Positions 11,822-23,300 of a DNA stretch of 64,000 bases are shown one piece after another. The stretch comes from Dysidea avara (taxonomy: Eukaryota > Porifera > Demospongiae > Dictyoceratida > Dysideidae): the NCBI RefSeq assembly GCF_963678975.1, contig NC_089278.1:15047959-15111958 (forward strand). Reading direction: 5' to 3'. The notes below the pieces were generated by a model that worked only from the letters and a program-made list of their open reading frames with translations, searched no databases and was not told the DNA's origin. Each line of letters starts with the position of its first letter. Position 1 is the stretch's first letter. The position numbers and the translations under genes were made by a program.

Positions 11822-12463
11822 TTAGTATAGCGGCAAAACGCAAAAAAAAATCATGCACTTTTTCATAAAAGCATGAAGCTTTTCACAGTATAGTATTCCT
11901 CATGACAAAGTTTTTGTGCCATTGCAGTTTTGACCTTTGGTGACGTTTATATTTCATCATTTATGTATTTATCTCCCTGAGGCATAAATTAACTTGGTAA
12001 AACATGGCACCAACATGCATAAAGATCTTGTTCAACAAAACAACTTAGTTTTTATTTGAGGTGATTTTCATTTTAAAGTTGTGATCGTTTATTTTACCCA
12101 TGAACTTTGAGATAATTTACCTCCCCATGGTAATTTACTCCCCAAGAACAGAGAATATTGCAACTAATAAAAGCGATCTTAACTTCAAAATGCAATTACC
12201 TATAAAAACCAATTGTTTCATTCAAAAACAAGATCTTTACTTTGGTACCATGTTTTAACATGTCAATTAATGCCTCAGGGAGATAACAACAGAAATGGTC
12301 AAATTTCTGTGCAAAAGTGGCCACAAAGGTCACCAAGGTCAAATCTGTGATGGCACTATATCAAAAAATATATGTCATGAGGAATACTATTTATATAGAA
12401 TGTTCCATGCTTTATGAAAAATATCACGATTGGCTAATTTTGGGGGATACGCCGCTGTACTAA
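11822..12463. mobile_element. 642-base foldback MITE
   Basis: Termini TTAGTATAGCGGC and GCCGCTGTACTAA match 12 of 13 as inverted repeats. The inverted similarity runs deep: 'gtattcctcatgac' (about 11894) pairs with 'gtcatgaggaatac' (about 12374), 'ttatctccctgaggc' (about 11969) with 'gcctcagggagataa' (about 12272), and 'gacctttggtgac' with 'gtcaccaaggtc'. Each arm is about 230 bases. No transposase. A clear target-site duplication was not found. Confidence 0.85.
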
Positions 12464-12959
12464 CTATGCTGATTATGTGCTTAATAAAATGACTAATATA
12501 CACTTTGAAAAACAGTCTAGTATAAGTAGAGGAGATGCCTTTTGGTGGTTTGAAAGAAATCTTGATTTTAGTGTCCATGAAGCCTATGTGAAACCAAATG
12601 TGTTAAAAGCATGTGATAAGATTCATGAATTAATATTGTCACATCATGCCTACCAAGTAAACTGCTTAACTATAAATATTGCTCTGCATACATAATGTAA
12701 CCATAGTTGGAGAGCTAGCCTTTTTATAAATTAAAGTAAAAACCCATGGAGTCGTAGTGAAAAAACTAAACAAGTATGAATATACTCTAATAGTGCAGTC
12801 ACTCTAATGGAATAAATTCAACTATAAACAATGATCCCTTTACAATGAATTGCCTTCTGTTATTCCTACATAGTAAAGAAGAAAGGTGATAAAATAGCCA
12901 GAATCATAGCCGATGGTCAGCAGGCTTTGGGGCTGCAAATACGAAGGAAGCAATTTCAA

Positions 12960-13195
12960 TGCCAAAACAGCCAAGCTGTGAAAATAGTCTGTAAAAAGGT
13001 GCATTTTCTTTAAGGAAGTGAGGTAAAAATTGAAGAAATGGCTGCAATGATGATAATATCAATGGATTTTAAATATAATGAGATGGTGGAGTTGTCATTA
13101 TAAATATTTTTAACGTTAACAACACTCAATGCAGCCATTTCTTGGCAGTGAGATTTGATTTCACAACATTTTAACCCTGGCATTTTGAAACTCTT
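12960..13195. mobile_element. MITE, CAGCCAAGCTGTGAAAA family
   Basis: The left part 'acagccaagctgtgaaaa' and the inverted pair 'gaaatggctgcaatg' / 'atgcagccatttcttgg' near 13040 and 13130 show a palindromic element related to 26402-26505 and 45343-45504. Confidence 0.6.
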
Positions 13196-13607
13196 AATTT
13201 TCATGTATTAGTGTAGATAACTTTTACTAGTAAAAGCTAGTTAAACAATGTCTCAATATTATAATTAGGATGTATATAGTACACATGCATGGTCAGTAAT
13301 AGCTTGTATACATAAAGATACGATTTCTTCTTACCAGCACTATTGAATATTGTAGGTAGTTTTTGTTAATATCATATTGTAATGTAGAATTTTGTCACAA
13401 CATGTGACATGCTGCAGCTGTCATGTCGGTGCAACTCTAAACATCCTAATTGTTTAGTTCTAATACTTTCAGTAGATCTCTTTTGTGTGTAATAGCTATG
13501 TTGTGCATACATGTAAAATTTCACACAGCTTCAACATATAGTCACACAGTGTTTGGTTTGTATAAGAGCAGCTATAGCGCTTGTTGTATATTAGAGAGTG
13601 TGTTTAC

Positions 13608-13712
13608 CTTTGCTACTGCTGCTGCCTGCTGCCTCTACTGCTGCTGCCATTGCCGATGCTGCTGCTTGTCCTTTACTTGCAGTTGCCTCTGCTAGTTGCA
13701 GTAGCAGGTTTC
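13608..13712 (+). repeat. CTG/GCTGCC-rich low-complexity tract
   Basis: Irregular CTGCTG/TGCCTC repeats. The ORF across it encodes only Cys/Ala-rich low-complexity sequence and was not called as a gene. Confidence 0.7.
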
Positions 13713-14413
13713 TTTATTCTTTGCTATTCTCTGTGCTAGTTGCATGTTGACTAATATACTGTAGATGGTAAAATTTGCAAAGACAAGCATGCATAGGAGT
13801 ACCGATGCCTGCTAGGATTTTCCTAATGAGTTATTGTTTTCTTGTTTTGTTTGGTGAAATTTTGTCTCAGAACTTTCTAGCTATCTGTTGGCCCATTCAA
13901 ATATTAATTTCTCAGTATAGAGTAGTTTAGCTATACCAGTGCAGTTCACCTCTCTTACACAACCATGTAGTTACTTGTTTATTAAGAGTGATAAAATAAC
14001 AGGCTAGGTATAATAACAATTGTTTATGCCTTGTGGTAGCATTTTGTTGATTACATCTGGCCATCCTGGACATTGTGTGGGAACTTTTCCAAGTATGATT
14101 GCAACTTGGAAAGCAGACAATTGTGCATGTAGATGGAATTGAACTTTGACAAAACCAACGATACAAGATATCAACAGAGTGACCATGCTTTTGTCCAGTA
14201 TGCATCGTTCATAACCAATAACGGCTGAAAGGGATCTTCCTGGAGTGCCTGAAGCCATGGTGTTGAGTGAGTAGCCCTCAAAAGCTCCTGGATGTTATCC
14301 CTAATATATAACAGATTCCAAGATTTTATACACAAATAGTTAGTCATAGTCAAATAGGAAACAAATTCAATCTCCCTTTTATACAAGTACACAAAAAATT
14401 GGAATTTTCAACT

Positions 14414-15195
14414 AGAGTAGGGACCATAGCACATTGATAAAAGTACTGAACAAGCTGGAGCAGTGCATGATATTAAATCACAGTAAAACAATAAGAAGTG
14501 TTATATCCCTGTACAAAATTCCCATTTTATTGTGTACTTGTTAGTTAACTTTTTTGTAAAATAGAATTAATATGACTGGTGAACCCATGCATACCGCATC
14601 AAAAGAAAGAAATGTCGCCATGCGCCCCAGCTATCAATTATCATCTGAAAAGTGAAGTATCCATTACGTTTCATTGTCAGCTATGTCCAACCCATTACAC
14701 AGCATTATAGATCAAGAATGGTTCGAAAAGCACCTCTGCAATCAAATTAGCCACTATGAAAAATACTAACAATTTCTGTTACGGATCAGTGGAAGCCATC
14801 ACATGCTACCACCAAATTAACACTTTTCACTGTCAGCAAAGATGAATGGGACACAAAGGAGGACACAGATTCGTCCATGAAGAGTGCATTGTACGTACTG
14901 CGTGTGGCATACCAAAAGGCACCTCTCAAGTCGAAGCAAGTGAAAAAACCAAGCCCATAGGCTTAGCCATTATTGAGTTACGCTTGTCTGAAGGCATTAT
15001 TCAGTTACTCAGAATATTCCGTTTAATTATAATTCTGTAGCAACTTGTTGAAAGTGTTTTGGGTCGATCTGAAGGCTTGTTTGGGCTTAGTTTTACGTAC
15101 CAATACTGCTGCATTGTCATCAGGGAAAAGTGAGGCTGGTTTTTGGGTGATCTTTTTTCATGGGCCATGTCCACACCTTTGTGGTCCCTACTATA
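14414..15195 (+). mobile_element. Dispersed repeat R1, copy 2
   Basis: About 780 bases, beginning 'gagtagggaccatagcac' and ending '...tttgtggtccctactata', so the tips form a short inverted repeat (AGTAGGGACCA / TGGTCCCTACT). It is closely similar to 17701-18790 throughout, for example around 'atcatctgaaaagtgaagta', 'gtcagcaaagatgaatggga' and 'cttagttttac'. A short open stretch around 'SKDEWDTKED' in the other copy also exists here. No known transposase motif; probably a non-autonomous DNA transposon. Confidence 0.7.
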
Positions 15196-15308
15196 CAGTA
15201 CTATTGTACTGTATGACACAAAATTTATTAATCAGTGATCAGGTATAATAACACTCCTAAAATTTACTAATGTCTATTTAGTTCTACATGGGTACTTTGA
15301 GATAATAA

Positions 15309-15527
15309 GTCACTCTCTAGAGTTCGCAATGGATACATATACTTGAAATTGACAAGGAGAAAACATCCTGACCACCTGGTGGATGGCTGCAGGTTTGAGG
15401 CTGCCCAGGTCCAGTCATGGATTTTTCTCCTTTTTCCACCTTTTCAAACACACTTTATGTAACAAGACTGTAGGACCAGGTGTCCTACAGACCTTCAGCC
15501 AACTTGTGCTGTAAAGCCTTAATAATT
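15309..15527 (+). mobile_element. tRNA-related SINE, copy 1
   Basis: Shares its whole length with 34701-34955: starts 'gtcactctctagagttc', then 'gaggagaaaacatcctgac'-type sequence, 'ggatggctgcaggttt', 'ccaccttttcaaacacactt', 'gtcctacagaccttcagc' and 'gctgtaaagc' plus an A/T-rich tail. The pol III B box is degraded here but nearly intact in the other copy. Confidence 0.7.
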
Positions 15528-17690
15528 TTTCTTAGTGATTGATTACTTAGTTGAAATACTGATGATTTGTTGATGTACTTAGTTCTCATGCATATGCACA
15601 TTGTCAGATTATAGTGTCCAGCCCTTTTGATTTAGCCACAAGCTTTGGTGCACTGATGTGTTCATACTGTGTTATAGTAATTTGTTAAGAATTGTGACTA
15701 CAAGGAGTAATTAATGTATTGGCTGAAAGTGACAATGAATTACACTGTGTTACTTCCTTTGTGCTTTACACAAAGATTTTCAACATCATACTGCTCTACA
15801 TATCAGTGTATAAAATATTGTGTTTGCCGGTTCTGAGATCTTAGGTCTGTAAACCTATGGCACTATAGAGACTTCAGTAAGATAAAACTACAACATTGAC
15901 CCAAGAACCCATAATAAACTCTTGTTTGGCCGGTATCCACCAGATATTTCTGCTAACTATAGTTTATGTACTGGTATGAGCTTACTGATGAGAGTTGATT
16001 TTATACAACTGTCTTTTAAGCAAACGCATTATTGTCAACTTCACATGACTTCTTTCAAAATTATACAGTACGTGGAACCTCTCTTAACAAACTCCCCAAA
16101 TTAAGAAATAAGGACAAAAATTTCAAGTCTGGTTATATATAACACATTTTTTACCTCTGAAAGAGGAAAACCTCTATATTACAGCAACAAAAGTGGCCAA
16201 AAATAAAATGTCCTTACTAGTGATAGAGGTTCCAAATACTCGTGGTATTGCTCCATGTTGGCCGGTAGTGAGCTGAAAGTTCTTTATAATCTTATGGCAG
16301 TGTTCTACCCTACAGTTTTACATTTATATGATATAGGCCGGTTTTGTGTATGTATAGCTATAGATAGCTATAGGTTGATTTTTGTGTGCAGGTGGAATGT
16401 ACAGCAACACTGGCATTATGAGGCCCTGTGACTATATACAACACTAATTAGTGTACCTTCCACTCTATGCTGTGATCTCCAAGAGAGATGTATGTCCGGG
16501 CAACCATCTTTAAATAAGTCAGCTACTTTGTAGCTATAGCAGCAGGTAGCTACATTCTTCTCAGTCCTCAAGCTTTCTGCATTAATTGTATGTCCAACAA
16601 TTGTTGTAATTTGACAAGCCAGCTAAAGTTTAATGTAGACTGTATAAATTAAATTCACTAGTCTCAATTAATGTATTAAATTTCCTGTGGTTTAATTGAA
16701 AATATCATCAATTTGTTATAAGTATAATTGTCGGTTTCACATCATTAAAGTGTTGTATGTAATATTATCATATAGAATCTGCTGCCAGGATCTGCGTACA
16801 TGCCATTGTGCCATTCAGTAGTGCATGGGGTGATGGATACAAAGGACATTTTGTGAAAATACCTGTAATTTATAAAGTGCATGACCCAGCCAGCCTTTTG
16901 TACTGTAATTGGAGTATTTGACAGAATCATATAGTGCCATCACTTATAATGATGACTTGTGCACTGAGTTATCATTAATGTGGTTCCATTGCTAAACATT
17001 TCAAAGCTAGCTATAAGTGTATGGTTTTATAAATTGTTACTGAGACTGTGGTTGTCTGGTAGCCATACAATATTCTATACCTACATGGTTTGCTGTAAAA
17101 TAATATTCCAGTTTAAATTATTCTCCTATATACCCAGACACTATGGCTATAACTTACATATACTGCTTTTTAAAACGGAAATTACAATAAATATTTCAAT
17201 AGACAGCAACATGCACCAGTTTGCAGCTGAATGTAATTGTAAATGTACTTTGTGGGTATCTATTCTGCCACCTGCATAGAGACACCCGGCAGCCATATTA
17301 AGATTTGTAATTGTTAATAAAAGTTTAAACCACCTCTTTACTTGAACAGAACAGCATATATATGAATGGTACCTATAGCCACTGAACAATCTATGGATGA
17401 TGCTATTAATAATTGCTGCTAGCAGTATAGTTGACCGCATAATTATCAATGGCTGTGTGTCCGGCACAGAATTGAATACTTGTCATTTTCAATCAGTATG
17501 ATCAATGTCACTTCAATTTTCACATCTTGTCAGTGCTTCAGTAGCAATGCAACTAGAATGGCTTGAATGTGAGTTTGTACTGAAACAACAACTTGTGTTT
17601 GTGGATGTGGATGTGCAGGGCTCCACTGAAAATCAGTCTTATTGAGTGAATTACCTGTGTAAATAACAACAAATACACAGAAAAATTTGG
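15528..17690. other. Intergenic, possible pogo-like MITE piece near 16067-16250
   Basis: No gene recognised. 'acagtacgtggaacctctctt' near 16065 and 'gatagaggttcca' near 16221 look like decayed inverted ends of a pogo/Tc1-type miniature element. The small ORF at 16980 has no recognisable domain. Confidence 0.4.
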
Positions 17691-17700
17691 AATTTTCAAC

Positions 17701-18790
17701 TGGAGTAGGGACCATAGCACATTGATAAAAAGTACTGAAACAAGCTGGAGTAGTGCACAATAGTAAAACAATAAGAAGTGTTATATCCCTATTGTGCATT
17801 TCCATTATGGTATCTTGAGCACAGTAGGAATATAACACTTCTTATTGTTTTACTGTGATTAATATTGTGCACTACTCCAGCTTGTTTCAGTACTTTTTAT
17901 TGATGTGCTATGGTCCCTACTCTAGTTGAAAATTCCAAATATTTCTGTGTACTTGTTTGTTAACTTTTTTTGTAAATAGTTATTATGACTGGTGAACCCA
18001 CGCATACCACATCTGAAATGGCGTCGTGCGCCCCAATTATCATCTGAAAAGTGAAGCATCCATTACGCTTCGTTGTCAGCTATGATCAACCCGTTCATTA
18101 CACAGCATTTCGAATCAAGAACTGTTTGAAAAGGGCCTCTGCAATCCATGCATACCGCAAGAAGAAATGGTGCCACGCACCCCAGTTATATCTTTTATCA
18201 TAGATCTATGCTTTTATCATCTGAAAAGTGAAGTATCCATTACGCTTCGTTGTTGGCTATGTTCAACCCGTTATACAGCAGTACGAATCAAGAACTGTTC
18301 GAAAAGCACCTCTGATATCAAAATAGCCACTATGAAAAATATGGACAATTTTCATTACGAAGGGAAGCCATCACGTGCTACCGCCAAATCGACACTTTTC
18401 GCTGTCAGCAAAGATGAATGGGACACAAAGGAGGACACTGGTAAGTCCATGAAGAATGCATTGTACATACTGCGGTATGCCAAAAGGCACCTCTTGGGCC
18501 GAAGCGACGTCGAACAGTGATAAAATCAAGCCCATAGCCTTAGCCTTTATTGAGTTACGCTTGTCTGAAGGCATCGGTCAGGCAGTCAGTAGAAAATTCA
18601 GTTGAATAAATTATTTTTTAAATTCCGTAGCAACTTGTTGAAAGTTTCGGGTCAATCTGAAAGCTTGTTTAGGCTTAGTTTTACCTAACCAATACTGCCT
18701 CATCGTCGTCAGGGAAAATTGAGGCCTGTTTTTTGCATGATATTATTTCGTGGGCCATGCCTACTCCTTTGTGGTCCCTACTATACAGTA
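17701..18790 (+). mobile_element. Dispersed repeat R1, copy 3, with inverted 5' arm and internal duplication
   Basis: The full-length relative of 14414-15195. The first 245 bases form a large hairpin: 'agtagggaccatagcacatt ... gtgttatatccct' (17704-17790) is repeated inverted at about 17832-17925. Inside, the block starting 'catgcataccgcaag..aaatgg' (18148) repeats an earlier one at 18001, giving an internal direct duplication of about 150 bases. The right tip is '...tttgtggtccctactata'. Confidence 0.75.
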
Positions 18791-19666
18791 CTATCGTACT
18801 GTATGATTACAAAGGTTTGTCATGTGTCATACATATCCTGTCATGTGTGGTTAGGTAATATTGCACAACTGAACACAATCTCACTGCTGAAGTGTGGTGG
18901 CTGAAGATAGACCATCTAGGTGAAATAAACAATAAGGAGTCTTGGCACTATTTGGCATGGTAGGAAATTTGCAAGTTTGCTAGACATACGTACATATATA
19001 TGTGCTATTTGATATATTGCTAGTACTGCAATTTTGCTGTTTGTAAATACAAGTGATAGACAGTGGGAGGGACTGTGCACATGACACTAGCTTACATCAT
19101 GCAATGAATATATCAATGATCAATCAAGCATGGCATATGATTTGAAAGACTTGTGGCTACCATAATCTAACCACATCACCCCTACTGGTAAACCTGTACT
19201 TGACCTAAGTTGATTTATTACTGTCTAGATTAAATTTGTGCTTAGCAAAATCATGATTATGGTTAGTTGCTATGGTAATATTAACCAGTGGTTGAAGGAT
19301 CATAACAATGCCCTTTTATGGGGGTCCATCTATATGGCTTGGCCAGTATAAGATACGTTAGTAGGTGTAACGGAGGTATATACTAGGTGTAGTAATACTG
19401 GAGCTCCTGTTGTGAAGACTATAACTTTTGCTACTAACAGAGTTATTGTGTGTATCCCTGTACTAAGGTAATGGTACACTTAATATATAGCTATAGCCCT
19501 TAGTGAGATCACAGTGATATCATTAATATATTATGTAGCTAATAACGTGGAAGTTATAAAATACATTAATATGTAATTTATAAGTTAGGTCATATACCTC
19601 ACCTATGATGTATCTACTCTTCACCACTGATGGTGTGTGTTATTCGTCAGATTCAAGGCAGTGATC
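18791..19666. other. Upstream region of ANTXR-like gene
   Basis: No coding signal recognised. It presumably contains the promoter and 5'UTR of the gene starting at 19667; no convincing TATA box was seen. Confidence 0.4.
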
Positions 19667-20281
19667 ATGCCAAAGGCTGTGTGGCTTCTCCTAATGATGA
19701 TGATGGTCATCAGCAGCCAAAAAGATGATGGTGGTGGTGAATCACCCACAGAGGCCACTTGTAGAGGAGCATTTGATTTCTACTTCCTCATAGACAGGTG
19801 ATGCAATCTTTGGTGGAAACATGAAATGTGTGATGTACATTTGATGGGCTGCTGTACAATGCAGCCATAATGACTAGCTAGTTAATGAAGGGTGGGTGTT
19901 TGTTTATGTGGGGTGTTCTGTGGTTCTGAATAACTAAATGGTTCTTGTGATCTTGACAAACTGGACAATGTTGTAAACTGCTTTATGATTGATTATTTTG
20001 TTTGTTGCGTCCTTGTAGTTCTTCTAGTTTGGCTCCCAACGATGGATTTCGAAAACAAATTCTCCCCATTGTTAGAAGAATCACAAATTTGTATGTTAGG
20101 TGAGTGTTTGCTTTGTCTGTACTAAGATAAATATCATTATTGAGTTGATACATGTACTGTTTGTATAGTCCTCTGTGGAAAGTGTCATACATCACATTCT
20201 CTGCAATCGCCACAGTTCATCTAAATCTTACCTCAAACAGGTTAAAATATCAGTGGTCTGTGTGTGTGTGTGTGTGTGTGC

Positions 20282-20334
<53 letters not shown>

Positions 20335-23300
20335 AGTGTATGTGAGTAAGATTGCGCATCAGCATAATTATATTATTGTGTTTGCCGGTGGGAAGACAGA
20401 GCATAATTCATGGCATCCTACATCATATATTACAGTAAATGTGGTTGTGTTGATTTATAAAACTGACAACATCACCCTACACAGAGCTGTGATATTCATC
20501 TAGGCAGGATATTGATCTTACTCTGGATCAACTGGAATCATTTACACCTACCATTGGCACCAAATTAGCTCCAGCTCTAACCAAGGCAAGTCATCCCACA
20601 CAAGTTACTAATTGATACAATTTAAGTTATGAAATTAACAAATCAATTGTACATGTATATTTATACAGGTGTTAGGTCAAATCAACCCAGAGGACCATCG
20701 TGTTAGTGTTGTTTTGGTGATTACTGATGGAAGACTTAATGATCTGCGTCTCTCTGTGCAACAAGTAAGTACTCCTTTGCAGGGGAGTTTTTATATAAGA
20801 ATGAGGAAGAGCAGAAGCCCAGTTGGTATTCCAGAATGTTGTATATAATCAACATTGCTATATCTAGGGTTTGTAATGTTTGAAATGTACACTAGTACCA
20901 TGTCGTACCTATATGGATAGTTACGTGGCTTCTATTGCTTCTTATTCAAGTGTAGTTATATCTAACATTTATTTTAATTCATTGTCAACTATAGACACAA
21001 ATACAATTAGTATCACCACAAAACATAATCACTTCAGGGTGGTGAAGTAGTTTAGTTATCTTGTTGAATATCTTAATGTCATTTTGTGGGTCTACTGGCC
21101 TTATAAAACAGTTAACTGTTAAACAGTAAGGCAGTGGTTCATGTGTCAAGTTATCACAATGTAAGGATTGCAGTTAACCGATTGCCACTTAAAAGTAGTC
21201 AAAACTATAAGTACAGGTGTAATGCGATATCATTCAATTAAATATAGAAACTGACTATTTTAAAATTCAACACTGCATATATTTGGTCACTGTGTTATGT
21301 AATTATGATAATAGCTAGTTTGATAGATATCATACCCCACTAGTCCACAGACACAAAGTCTCCAACTGCAATGCTTATATGGTTACAACTCAGTAAAGAA
21401 GTAATATATTCCTAAATAGTTTCCATATACACAAGATATGTAGTTTCAGTATTGCATCAGACATACATACATACACACACACTTTCACAGTAGCCAATAC
21501 CCTTCCACTGTTAGACATATTCTATCCCATAAGTATATACTACACAATGGACCATACTCAATTAGATGAAGTATTGTCAAACTATAGAATCTTGATTACA
21601 TAACGTGTTACTGTCTACTAGGCTAGTAAACTACGTAAAGCTGGAGCTAACATCTTTGTTGTTGGTGTTGGAAATGCTAGCCCTGATCAGGTAATTGTGT
21701 GAATCTTAAATGTACAGCCTACTGGTAGCATGTTATAACATAATGATGCACCTACTGGTGGTTTATACAAGTATCACGAAGTATGATTGTTATGGCAATG
21801 CTATTTATAGGGTAATTACACAGATATGACAGGTCCCCTTGTCACATTACAATGTGTAATGTAGCAGCTATAAAATTTGAGGAAGTCGAGCTCATTCCAT
21901 TGTCACATCAATAGTGTAAGGCTGAGCAGCTAAACACTGTAATTTAGTGAACACAAATTTCCAAAATTAACAATATGTAATCATGTTATTAGCTCTAAGC
22001 TTCCTCCATGGTTAACTCTTACTCAACCACAAATAAATTACTGGGTGCATTTAAAATCCACCATAGCTTGTAAGGCTTATTGCTGGATATGCTGATCATG
22101 TCAATGTATACCTGTATTACTATTAGCTGAAGCTGGTTGCTAATTTGCCATCATCCCAGCATGTGTTTTATGCTGCTAATGCATCCCTACTGTCAGGATT
22201 TGTCAATGAGGTGTGTGTACCATATTTAACGGAGAGTGTTAGATGTTGTGTGCACTCAGGTGGTTAAGAGTACATGTGTAGAGATTAATGGGGTACAACC
22301 AAGCAATGTTTGCTTAGGACAAGGTGTGTATGATAAGTGATACAGTGTCCGCTTTTTAAACTGTTAATGATTAGCTACCACGATTAAGATAACTGGACGG
22401 GGATTAAATCACTCTGGAAATTCTTCAGTGGTCTTTTGCAGGTTTTTGATCAACTCAAATACCTTTTATGGTAAGATCACATATTGTGTGCACCAACATG
22501 TCTAGTGGATATTTATGGTCAGACAAGTTTGTGCGATATCAAAATTCAATATATCTGTTACAGACACAAGGACTCTAGGACCACTGCAGTATGATTCGGT
22601 TACCTGTTTGCTACCTTCCTCCAAGTTAGTAGTAATTTGTACTATACTGGAAGTATCTAGTGTAAAATAAACAACAAGGAAATAGTGTAGCATATTGTTA
22701 CTATTGAACATACTTGTAGGCTTCAATGTCCATAGTTTTAATTATCTCTATCATGTTGTTATATAACTTTTTATTCAATATATCACTTAATTACAGGTTT
22801 ACTGGCCAGGCTGTGATTCAGATATCATTTAATGGAGTTTCAGTGGTGACCAGCAGTGTAGTTATCAACGTGACAACCAACTGCATTAAAGTTAGCAAAA
22901 TATGTCGTAGTATGAAGAATTAAGCATGCAATAAACACGTGTGGTTTGACTATTTGAATATGTCTAGTTGCCATTACTGAAGCCCATTCGTATGTTTTGA
23001 TCATAGCAGTGGTTGCTGAGGATAGATAATAAATGTGTATTCACACACACCCACACACATACACCCACACATGCACGCACACACGCATGCACACATGTAC
23101 ACATCGGCATAAATACATTTTCTCCTTACAGGATACAGTTTCTACTCTTACTCCTACTCCTACTGGCTCCAGTAATTCTACTGGTGGTACAGTGACAACT
23201 AATAGTATTAGTGGTAGTAGCAGTAGTGGGGGCTCAGTAAATCTTGGTCTGATTGCTGCGGTGATAGTTGGTCTGCTAGTAGTCATAGTGATAGTATCAC

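Noticed and set aside
18167-18520. 117-codon ORF
   Set aside because: Lies within repeat R1 and is broken in the copy at 14414; treated as part of the mobile element.
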